From contig QEOQ01000001.1 of the NCBI GenBank assembly GCA_010279815.1, forward strand, positions 1,632 to 52,125: a stretch of 50,494 nucleotides of DNA, read 5' to 3'. The translations under genes were made by a program, and so were the position numbers. This document shows, in pieces, positions 42,194 to 50,494 of the stretch (positions within the stretch are counted from its first letter, which is position 1; each line of letters opens with the position of its first letter). The DNA comes from Brachionus plicatilis. Lineage: Eukaryota > Rotifera > Eurotatoria > Ploima > Brachionidae. The notes beneath the pieces were generated by a model. It saw nothing but the letters and a program-made list of their open reading frames with translations. It was not told where the DNA came from and did no database searches.

Positions 42194-42762
42194 GGTGTCG
42201 GGTCAAAATAAAAACTGTCAAAACAAGCTTATTAAAATAGCATTGTGTTAAAATAACTATTAGCAAAAAAGCAAAAAAATAAAATTAATCAAATAGCAAG
42301 TTCAAAAAAGCTTTATTAAAATAGCAAAAAAAAAATAGCAATAAAATAAGACTCAGTAAAAACATATTGTTCACCAATACATTTACCTTCTGTTTTTCCA
42401 GTCACTTTACATCCTGTCGCTTTAAATCTCCAACTGAATGGCGAGCTCTCTTTCTTGGTATTAGTTAAGCAAAAATAATGTCCTTTAAAATGTAATTGTG
42501 GTTGCCCTTTTTGCGACAACGTAATTTGAGCTTTATTCGGCTCAATTGAAATTTGAGAAAACAAATTTGTTAAATGATCCATTTTTTTATTAATCAAATT
42601 TATGAAATAAAGTCCAATCATTTATACTAAAAAAAATCATGCTTTTATGAACATGTGTTATTTTGATAATTTTTTTTTGAAGCAAGCTATTATTTTTCAT
42701 GCTTTTATAACACTGCTTTTTCGATAATTTTATTTTAATAATTGCTATTTTAACATAGAGTC
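42194..42762. mobile_element. MULE-type element in the ADSL duplicate
   Basis: A 569-bp insertion flanked by TGGCAAAAT at 42185-42193 and 42763-42771. The uninterrupted parent (ADSL, 35038-35046) has this sequence once, which proves a 9-bp target duplication. The ends pair loosely (GTGTCGGGTCAAAATA against complement of TATTTTAACATAGAGTC). AAAATAGCA/TGCTATTTT words are repeated near both ends. It carries a FLYWCH-like coding fragment. Confidence 0.9.
42316..42582 (-). pseudogene. FLYWCH-like zinc-finger fragment
   Basis: From ATG at 42582: MDHLTNLFSQISIEPNKAQI, then SQKGQPQLHFKGHYFCL and SWRFKATGCKVTGK. The order (GxPxL, G.Y, then W-R, then C-K) is that of FLYWCH fingers, often found on MULE transposases. 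The Cys normally following W-R is Phe here, and no transposase follows. It is an element-borne N-terminal fragment. Confidence 0.6.
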
Positions 42763-42914
42763 TGGCAAAATAGATGGTATGCTGGATGCCAGAAAGTTTA
42801 TTGGAAGGGCTGATGTTCAAGTGGAAGAGTTTGTCAACCAAGTTGTTGGACCCATTTTGCTAAAGTACAAGCATGTTGATTTTAATCAGTCTCAGTTGTT
42901 GATTTAGATTTTTT

Positions 42915-43048
42915 ATCCATATTATCCATATAAGCATTCAAAAGATTAAATAAATAGTTTGCAAAAATTTTGAAAAATGATAAATATCAAAATTTTTTAA
43001 AAATAAACAAACAATCAAACAATTTTTTTATCAATCTTAAATATTTTG
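42915..43048. repeat. Direct repeat B, copy 2
   Basis: Second copy of 41862-41993, starting directly after the ADSL-derived sequence. The two blocks therefore read A-spacer-B and A-ADSL-B. Confidence 0.85.
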
Positions 43049-43372
43049 ACTCACCTTTAATCCGGCCTGTTTTATGTAAATAACATGGAATTTTTTTTCT
43101 TTAATTCGGCTAAATCAAATTCTCTTATCTGGCCATTTTTTTTTCAAAGTATTGAAAAAAATGCAATTTAATTAAGAAAAATTTTCAAGCTAATTTTTTT
43201 TGTTTAATTATGTTTTTTTTTTAACTATTATTACTTTTCTTAATTATTATAAAATAAAAGATAAAATGTAAAATTTTTATGCTAAAAATTATGCAAAAAT
43301 TTTTTTTTCACAAAATTATTTTTTTATTTAAAAAAAAAAACTAATAAATTAAAGAATTTTTTTAATGTACTA
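43049..43372. other. 3' flank of the calpain gene, AT-rich
   Basis: No gene or repeat recognised. A polyadenylation signal for the calpain gene is expected here, but several TTTATT words make the choice arbitrary. Confidence 0.4.
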
Positions 43373-46300
43373 TCACATAATCATGCAAGCTCTTGAAACA
43401 TTTTCTTGTGCTTGTTTGTTTAGCTCTTCTATTTGTTGTTTATCCATTCCTCGAAAATACAATTTATCATAAGGATCTCTGTCATCTAATATTGGATTAG
43501 CATCATCAGGAAAGTTGTCATTATCATTTTTTTCCAAATCATCCTGTTTATCAGTTTGCATGTAAACTCTAACCACGTAACTTCCTGGTCGATCTCTTTT
43601 GAAAGTACAAGGAAAAAGTACATAATCACCAGGTGGTATATTCATTCGCAACGAAACCTCTTTTTGATATTTAAAAACTTTGGTGTAATTAAATAATTGT
43701 AAGTTGGTTTTTTCATATCTTCCTTCATTATCAGCCTGAGCACCTTGGCGAATGGCATAAATATAAAATCCAATTGCTTCGTGCATTCCTACAAATTGTC
43801 CTTGAGTCTGGAATCTTTTTTTGCTAATGCCCTCCTGGCCTATAGAAACAAGAACAGACAAATTTTGATCTTTAATGCTGAATTGATGCTGAGGATTTGT
43901 CCAAAAAAGCTCGTCATTTCCACATCCTCCGGCGTTCTTGCCAACAATCCAATCACCTTTGAACAATTTCATCTCCCAATGCATATCACCATAATCTCCT
44001 TCATTAGACAAACCATTCATGTTCACATGACAAATGCTCAAAAAGTCCACGTTTTCTATAAAATCCTCGAAGCATATGAAAAATTGTCCGTCCTCTTGAA
44101 ATTCTGGATCAATTTTTTTCTTGGCTTCTTCTCCAACTTTACTCCATTCTGCAGTGCCTTTGCTCCAGGGACCATTGAAATTGTTATTTTTGCCAAATGG
44201 ACTTCTCAGTCTTTTAAGAAAAAATTTTAAAAAATATGTTCATTTAAAATAAAAAGATTTTTAAATTATTTATGAGAGGTGATTAATTTTTTCAAAAATA
44301 TTAAATTTAAAAATAATTTGACTACACTTTTGTGAATAGAGATATCACAACTTGGAAGAAACTCTACACTTGCTACATACGACCTCATCTAGAGTACGCA
44401 GTCCCAGTTTGGTCAGCATACACGGTTAAGGACAAGATATGCCTTGAGAAGATGCAGCATCGTGTAACAAAATGATCCATGATCTCAATTAATATGAGAA
44501 AATATGCCAAAATTTCAATATTCTACCACTAGAACAACGATCAAATACAAAAGTTCAAGTTATCCAAAGGTATAGAAGAACTAAATAGGCATTCTCATCT
44601 CATCGAGACGAACTTTAAGTATGATTTACAATGCTATTTTAATTTTTTTTTTATATCTCTTTCCATATTCTTGTAATAAATTTAATTTTAAATACGATAA
44701 AAAAAATTATTCAAATTGAATTAAAAATGACCAAAATAAATTCATCTAAAGTAGAGGCCCTAAGAATTCGTCTGTACGCGTTTTTTAACGAAAATAGATC
44801 ACTTGGAAAGATATTCACTGTGAGGCATTTTATTGCAGAAAAAATTCCAAGAAGTACTGTTTACCGAATTTTAAAACGTAGTGAATATGAAAGGAAGCGA
44901 TGATCTGGTCAAACACCAAAAAAAAATGACTAAAGTACAACTCAACAAGCTATAAAAAGCTTTTGATCACAAAGACAACATCAGTCAGCGTCAAGCAGCC
45001 AAAAAGTTTGATATAAGCCAGCAAATGGTATCAAAATCAGAAGTACGACTAATTGAAGATTTTTGGTCCATTTTAAAGGGGAAAGTGTATGAGAATGGCT
45101 GGAGAGCAAAAAACTTAGATGAACCAAGGAATAAAATGCGACTTTGTACAAGAAATATGGACCAAAATCTCGTACATGACCCTTTGGCCTCTACATCCAA
45201 ACGACTCAATAGGGTGTCATCTTCAGTTGATGCGCTCTGTTTGCTAGGTATATAGCATACCGCAGTTCATTATATTACTCCTACTACTACTGCTAATTAT
45301 TTTTTTGAAATAAATGATTAAATTGAGTTGAATTTACTTTACGTAATAACAAGTTTAACTCTATATTTTTTTGACTGTAAAAACTTTTAGAAAATTAAAA
45401 CTTTTAACAAAACTTTTGGTACTGATATGTCATTATTGGAAAAAGACCTGGACATAGAATATGTCTAAAAAAAAGAGGCGCTGAAGTTTGGAGCAAAAAA
45501 ACCCTAAAATAAAGCAAAATTTTTTTTTGATTTAAAAATTAAATGCTAATTTTGAAAATTCTAAAAATTTTAACATAAAACTAAGCAATCAGTACTGTTT
45601 TAATCAGTATTCGATCTATCCTTTTAAATTTAAAGAATTTAAAAATTTTTTTCTTTTGTTTACGTTTAACATATAAATTAAAAATAATTATATTTTTAAA
45701 AAAACTAAAAATCAGCAGATAGACGTTTAACACTAGAAAGCCCGCGGGATTTTTAAACCCCTTTTTTAAAAAACCTTATAATTAAAATAAAAATACGATG
45801 TCTGAGTTAAAAGTTTATTTTGTCCCGGTTTTGAATTTTTATTTAATTGTTTAAATTTTTATTTAAAATTAAAATTAAAATATCAAAATATTTTAATGTC
45901 AAAAAACGAAACTATAGTTAAAAAAATTAACAAAGAATTAAATGTTATTTGTATATTAAAGAAATTATTGTTATTTCTTAAATCAAGAAAATAATGTATA
46001 GAAAAAATTTTACGGAAGATAAATGAATGTAAGTCCTAATTTTTTTTGAAATTGAAAATTTTTGATGACCATAAATATATTATGACTACGAATATTTTTT
46101 GAATATTTAAAAAATTTTTCTTTTATATATTAAAAAAAGAACAAAAATTAAATGGAATCATCAGAAAATATTGTTTTTATTAAAAGAAACTTTGGCATTG
46201 AAAAAGTTACAAATTGTCACGCAGATATAATTTATAAAAACTTCCGCTTCAAATGAAAGAGTTGAAGTTCAGTAGGCGGACAACAAATTTTTTTTAATAA

Positions 46301-48301
46301 TTTTTTTCTTTATCACAATTTTTGTATAAATTATTCCAATTTGACATTATTTTACTTTTAACATTAAAAAATTTTGATATTAAATAATATAACATTAAAA
46401 TGCTCATCTGATTTTTGACATTAGAATCACTTAACAACTAAATTTTTGACATTAAACTCATTTGACAACAATTTACCATGTCCTCCTGCGAAAGTCTTCC
46501 GAAACTCTGGTAGAACACCCTTCTTTCAGCAAAATAAAGATTAAAATTAATTAATTTAGTTAAAATTTCTAGTAATAAAATTTTTTAAAATTAAATTTAC
46601 AGATAAAAGGAAAAAAGTTTTTAGTTAACAATTAACTATAAAAAAAATGTTAAAAAAACAGATAATTAAAAAATATTTTTAAAATAGATTTTAAACCGAT
46701 TTAAAACAGCTTATGATGGATCATTTTGTTGTATATTCAAAAAAAAGTTGAAATAAAATTAACAAAATATCTGATATCATTTTTTTTTTAAATGATAACA
46801 AAAAAAATATCCATACTTTCTATAAAATTTATCTATATATTTCTGATAACCTAACTAAAATAAAACATTTAAGTTATCAATCTGATAACATAACCAGTAG
46901 GGTGCCTAAAGATAAAATTTTTTGTTTTCACCTGATAACATTTCGGGCAAGACCCGGTTTATTTTTAATTTTAATTTACGTTTTAACTCAAATTTAATGT
47001 CATATTAAATTTGAGTTATAAAAAACAGTTACAATTTCTAGTCATAATTTTTCATATATAAATGCTTGTTTTTCATTTATTAGTTTCAGATTCCAATTTA
47101 TTTCAAATAAAGATTTATCCTTAAAAAGTTTCTTCTTTAAATGTTTGGTCTCTAAACCACAGTAAAACGGGAGTTATCAAATTAATACTCGTCTATGCAC
47201 AAAAAGATAATAAACAAAAACCACGTTTTTTACATTTACCAAAAAAGTAAGAATTTTTGTTAATGATTATCTCAAAATTCCCTCCTATTATTTTTAATAA
47301 ATAATTTAAAACTAAATATCTCGAAAAATTCATTGAGAAAACAATAAAACTCTACCTTTTTGGAAATTTTTTGAAAAAAAAACTCGCAATAAAATTTAAA
47401 TAAAATTATAAAAATCAATTTTTAACTACCTTAATAATCTGATTGAGTTTGCGGCGGTTTTTTTGGAGCCTTTCTGTCTAATCTGGCTGTAGACACCGTC
47501 GCTTTCAATAAGCTCAAACACATCCATGATACTATATGCAAGACTTATAACCAGGCCATTTGGTAGTACATCTCCAATGGCATAGCCATTTTTGGTAACA
47601 ATGGTGCCAACAGATAGCGAGCCATAGCTCATTGACTTGTACAGAATTTCCCACAATCTATTCGGATCAAAGAACTTTTCTTTTGCGGGCGATGCACGGC
47701 TAAAGCTCAGGTCGTACACTTCATTTACTCCACCGGTGAAATCGACCAAGGCATCGTGTGGATAGCCCACTACCAAAAACTCGTAGCAAATGTTCAATTT
47801 GGCATAGGCCTTTTCAAACAAGGGGCCATACATTTCGTTTGTTTCGACAAGATTTTTGCAGAAAAGCAGCTTATTGCTTTCATCCACAGGCAAATAGTCG
47901 TCCACCACCACATCCAGCCATTCTCCATTCACCCAGAACTTAAAATGGAATATTCCTGCATAGTCCGGCTCGTCGAATGTTTGCTCTGTTGGTATTGTTC
48001 TGTTAATAAGCTCAGGCGAGTTTAATACACAAGAGCCAGCAGCTATCATCCAACAATCGCCCACTTTGCCCTGGTCCAAGTCGTTGGGCTCTATTTTGTT
48101 CACAATAAACTTGGGATCCTGCACTATTTCTCGAGCTCTTTTCCAGTAAACTTTTTTTCCTAGGAAATTTTTAAATCTAAAAATGCTCGAGTCATCTGCC
48201 CTGAATTTGTCGTCCACAAACAGCTCGCCTGAACTCTTTGCCTTTGATTTCAAGCTTTCATAATCTTGATCCAAAAAAGATTTTGTTTTGGACATTTTCA
48301 A
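43373..48301 (-). CDS. Calpain-family protein, predicted catalytically inactive, CaaX end
   Basis: Exons 47430-48301 and 43373-44210 join in frame (AG then A) to 569 aa. Residues 1-290 and the start of exon 2 form the calpain protease core: DLDQGKVGDCWMIAA carries the catalytic Cys. At the His site the usual GHAYS reads SLAYS (NGLVISLAYSIMDV). At the Asn site the usual RNPWG reads RSPFG (IRLLRLRSPFG). Two of three catalytic residues are therefore changed while the frame is intact, so a scaffold or regulatory role is likely. The remainder (GPWSKGTAEWSKV, FEDFIENVDFLSICHVN, then the beta-rich C2-like domain with RPGSYVVRVY) is ordinary calpain. The penta-EF-hand domain is absent. The last residues CMIM form a CaaX box, suggesting farnesylation and membrane attachment. 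A second start codon lies two codons downstream. The 3.2-kb intron holds LINE and mariner debris. Confidence 0.9.
44330..44640 (+). pseudogene. LINE reverse-transcriptase fragment
   Basis: In the calpain intron, opposite strand. WKKLYTCYIRPHLEYAVPVW followed by LEKMQHRVTK is the typical post-catalytic region of CR1/Jockey-like reverse transcriptases (RPHLEYA.VW...LE..Q.R.TK). A frame change later gives NILPLEQRSNTKVQVIQRY. Stops and shifts show it is dead. Confidence 0.8.
44727..45255 (+). pseudogene. Internally deleted Tc1/mariner transposase
   Basis: The N-terminal helix-turn-helix region (MTKINSSKVEALRIRLYAFF, then IPRSTVYRILKRSEYERK) ends at a TGA. A second helix-turn-helix-like piece (ISQRQAAKKFDISQQMV) follows, joined directly to the C-terminal end (IEDFWSILKGKVYENGWRAK). 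The catalytic DDE core between them is missing and stops are present. Located in the calpain intron. Confidence 0.75.
45256..47429. other. Remainder of the calpain intron
   Basis: AT-rich. TTAACACTAGAAAGCCCGCG at 45727-45746 looks like a piggyBac-type end, but no partner was found. Repeated CTGATAACA words at 46770-46945 are unexplained. No gene supported. Confidence 0.5.
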
Positions 48302-48655
48302 TCAATGTTTTATTAAGTTGAAATTTATTTTTTTTAAAATTAGCTTTATATCCTAATTTATGTTTCCATAGAAGGCTTTTTTTAATAAACTTGTCAGAAC
48401 ACGTTTTGACGTAAGGGTTGCTATGATTTTTTTTTTGTTGGCAGACTTTACTTGTTTCCCAGTAGAAATTCTTCAACTCAATCCAGATACAAAAATACTG
48501 AAGCTTTTCAAAAAAAAACGCTAACAATTTTTTTTTTTATTAAAGTAATAATTTGAGAAGAATAAAAAATTATATTTTTGAGTAAAGAAAAATAATAAAA
48601 ATTTTTTTAAACAAAGTAAAAAAAAAATTTTTGAATAAAATTAAAAAGATAAAAT
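48302..48655. other. Upstream region of the calpain gene
   Basis: AT-rich sequence 5' of the calpain start. It probably contains the promoter, but no element is identifiable. The reading frame here on the minus strand overlaps the calpain start and has no coding character. Confidence 0.4.
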
Positions 48656-48995
48656 GAAAGCAGTTTTCTTAAGTCTACCTCTTTTTCTTTTAACTTCTTG
48701 TGTAGCTGAATTACTTGCAGGCTGTGCAGTTGATTTAATCAAGTTGTTTGACTTTATTACAGCGGTACTCTTCTTTTGTTCCAGCTTCTGTTTTGTATGG
48801 CCTCTTATATGACCATGTTGTATTTTCTTTTAACGATTCGGTAACTTGATTTGCATTCTCAAAAGTCTCTGCAATTATCCAGTTTTTCTTTTGTTTTATT
48901 ACTGAAAGACTTTCTTGATCATCTGCTTCTGATTAATCAGATTCATATTGTTGAATTGGTTTTAAATTTAACTCACAATCTTGTAATTCTGTCAT
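48656..48995 (-). pseudogene. Transposon-associated protein fragment
   Basis: From ATG at 48995: MTELQDCELNLKPIQQYESD, then an in-frame stop, then WIIAETFENANQVTESLKEN, TTWSYKRPYKTEAGTKEEYR and CNKVKQ. The W...Y......Y.C. order is like the WRKY/FAR1-type zinc-binding N-terminus of MULE-class transposons. The stop, and a frame change at the end, mark it as decayed. Confidence 0.5.
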
Positions 48996-49109
48996 TCTTT
49001 TTGTTTGTCTTATATTTTAATTTATTAACTTTGATTTTAATTCATCAAAAAAGGAAGAATTTTTGTTCAATTTGAATTTGAATTTCACAATACCTTCACT
49101 TTAATAAAT

Positions 49110-49377
49110 TTATGTATTATTATTTATTTATTTGTATATATGTACCGAGCTAAAGCTCCTTCATATTAAATAAAAAAAAAATTAAAAATTAAAATAGAGT
49201 TAAATAAAATAAAATAAAAACAAAAAATAAGAAAAAAATGAAGTTAAAATAATTTAAGTTAAAAATTAGATAAATATTAAAAGTAAAATTAGATAAATTT
49301 TGACAGAGAGTTACAGAATACATATTTTTAAATATTTGATGATTCAGGAAAAAAAGAAGAAATAGTAAGGTAGCAAT
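49110..49377 (-). mobile_element. Short retroposon unit, copy B
   Basis: Minus strand: TTGCTACCTTACTATTTCTT, an AT-rich body very similar to 37322-37590, then TGAAGGAGCTTTAGCTCGG and an AAAT tail. Confidence 0.75.
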
Positions 49378-49465
49378 TACACAATGGAGTTGGGTACTCG
49401 ATGTATCTTGATTCGAAACGTGAATGGTACTTTTTTCGCGGTAAATTTTTCGCGATCCACAAAAG

Positions 49466-49521
49466 AGTACTTTTTTCGCTAACTTTAATAAAAAACAAGA
49501 AACATCATCTTATATAAAATT
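49466..49521. repeat. Direct repeat flanking an acidic ORF, left copy
   Basis: AGTACTTTTTTCGCTAACTT through CATCATCTTATATAAAATT. It is matched at 49863-49918 with one or two differences. TTTTTTCGC words occur again just outside (49431-49452). Confidence 0.85.
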
Positions 49522-49539
49522 CCAAAACGCTTAAGCAAA

Positions 49540-49767
49540 TAAACCACCACCTCCAAGGAAAAAGTTAGACATTGGAAAGGATAATCAACTATGTACTTTT
49601 AAGAAATTGTTAAAAGATGGGGATTTAACGATCTCAGGGTACATTAAAAATGTAATGCCTTTAGAAAAAGTAAAAATCCTCAACGTAAACCTGATGAATC
49701 TGATACCGATTCAAGTGATGATGAAAATGATTTTGACGAAATTGAAGAAGAAGAAGAAACTATTTAA
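49540..49767 (+). pseudogene. Acidic-tailed transposase-like fragment
   Basis: Lies between the two direct repeats. One frame reads PPPPRKKLDIGKDNQL and LLKDGDLTISGYIKN. After a shift near 49665 it ends RKPDESDTDSSDDENDFDEI and EEEEETI with a stop. The acidic tail resembles that of the 35477-36226 pogo-like remnant. Superfamily not established. Confidence 0.45.
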
Positions 49768-49862
49768 ATTATTTTTATGTATTTATCATTATTTTTTTAT
49801 TTCCTCAATAAATTGTAATTAATCTAATAATTAATTTCTTATTTTTAATTGAATATAAAAAA

Positions 49863-49918
49863 AGTACTTTTTTCGCTAACTATAATAAAAAACAAGAAAC
49901 ATCATCTTATATAAAATT
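49863..49918. repeat. Direct repeat flanking an acidic ORF, right copy
   Basis: Right-hand copy of 49466-49521. Confidence 0.85.
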
Positions 49919-49970
49919 TATTTTATTTTTTTTATTCTCGTTTCATCTAATATCCTTCTCATTAGTGTAA

Positions 49971-50190
49971 TTGCTATCTTGTAATTTCTTCTTTTGTTCT
50001 TTAACTGTCCAATTTTTAAAATCCTTAAACTTCCTCATGTACCTTTATTCATTTTAACTTTCCTTTTCTATCATTTTTTTATTTATTTTAATAAAACTTT
50101 TAATTTTATTTTATTTTACCATTTTTTTTTATCTGAAGGAGCTAATGCTCGATACAGATATATAAATAAATAAATAAATAAATAATAAAT
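49971..50190 (+). mobile_element. Short retroposon unit, copy C
   Basis: Starts TTGCTATCTTGTAATTTCTT, matching the start of copies A and B with changes, and ends CTGAAGGAGCTAATGCTCGA with an AAAT tail. Plus-strand orientation, inserted next to a minus-strand reverse-transcriptase fragment. Confidence 0.65.
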
Positions 50191-50194
50191 TTAA

Positions 50195-50494
50195 AATTCA
50201 AGACCGTTGCTCGGCCAACAATATCATATTTTAAAATAAAGCGTGCAGTGTTTAAAGAGATAGACAAGTCTAAAATAAGGCAAAAGATATTTGATGATTC
50301 ATAGAGAGAGTAAAAACTTTTCTCTACTTTCTTCCACTTTTCTTCAATAAAATTCGATACAAACTCACTTTCTCCAATTGGTAAGCCCAAATAGACTAGA
50401 TTTTGAACTTGAGGTATTACTATTCTATTCAGAGTAAAGTAGGCTAGATCCTAACCTTACTTTTTTGGATCAATAGAGCTGCAGACTTATTTGC
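50195..50494 (-). pseudogene. LINE reverse-transcriptase fragment at the window edge
   Basis: Minus strand, entering from the right edge: VQNLVYLGLPIGESEFVSNF, then EEKWKKVEKSFYSLY, the segment following the catalytic YADD region in many LINE reverse transcriptases (YLGLPIG). The similarity fades after about 50250, where copy C begins. The upstream catalytic part would lie outside the window. Confidence 0.65.

Larger units (their letters stand above)
42145..42914 (+). pseudogene. Duplicated 3' end of ADSL, interrupted
   Basis: Bases 42145-42193 plus 42763-42914 reproduce ADSL 34999-35192, including the stop codon and the start of the 3' UTR, with only a few changes (for example GATGATGG to GATGCTGG, and Asp to Asn before QSQLLI). 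It encodes only about the last 60 residues, with no start or promoter, so it is a recent non-functional duplicate. The MULE-type insertion at 42194-42762 splits it. Confidence 0.95.

Noticed and set aside
42590..42841. Minus-strand frame [12 protein letters not shown] and a similar one near 35117
   Set aside because: Both are the antisense of the ADSL C-terminus and its duplicate.
43745..44230. Plus-strand frame of 161 aa opposite calpain
   Set aside because: Antisense of the second calpain exon.
47756..48025. Plus-strand frames opposite calpain exon 1
   Set aside because: Antisense shadows of the protease-core exon.

Overview
The window is AT-rich eukaryotic DNA from an animal. It encodes metazoan-type genes (MCM9, a carnitine-pathway 2-oxoglutarate dioxygenase, PRCC, ADSL, a calpain), has mostly short AT-rich introns with GT..AG borders, and is crowded with cut-and-paste DNA transposons, MITEs and LINE debris. 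No bacterial gene organisation, rRNA, tRNA or CRISPR was found. The base composition, compact introns and transposon mix would suit a small invertebrate such as a monogonont rotifer (Brachionus-like). That assignment is inference.

Layout. 1-2092 (-): 5' part of an unrecognised multi-exon gene that runs off the left edge. 3500-12360 (-): complete 12-exon MCM9 helicase gene; its two large introns hold MITEs, a full hAT-type element, an AT-hook transposon fragment and a BED-finger fragment. 12681-13161: small inverted-repeat element. 13877-18687: a MITE split by a 4.4-kb foldback element whose arms are tandem repeats, including a highly regular 212-bp higher-order repeat. 18781-20323: TA-flanked inverted-repeat element carrying a nested MITE and a three-exon reading frame of 128 aa. 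20428-25398 (-): gamma-butyrobetaine/trimethyllysine dioxygenase-like gene, with a possible tiny nested gene in its big intron. 27265-29999: two nested inverted-repeat elements. 30116-30904 (+): PRCC. 33739-35183 (+): main exon of adenylosuccinate lyase. 35342-39497: transposon-rich block (hAT-like, pogo-like, CCHC gag-like ORF, repeat-armed element). 40181-41200 (-): intronless GT8-type glycosyltransferase. 41200-43048: repeat-flanked duplicate of the 3' end of ADSL, broken by a MULE-type insertion with a 9-bp target duplication. 43373-48301 (-): two-exon calpain homologue that has lost two catalytic residues and ends in a CaaX box. 48540-50494: LINE and transposon remnants.

The host genes are functionally unrelated (DNA repair, carnitine metabolism, mRNA processing, purine synthesis, glycosylation, calpain-like scaffold), as expected for an animal locus. 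What unites the window is repeated nested transposition, mostly into introns and intergenic DNA. Exon borders were set by hand from splice sites and reading-frame continuity. They are strongest for MCM9, the dioxygenase and the calpain.
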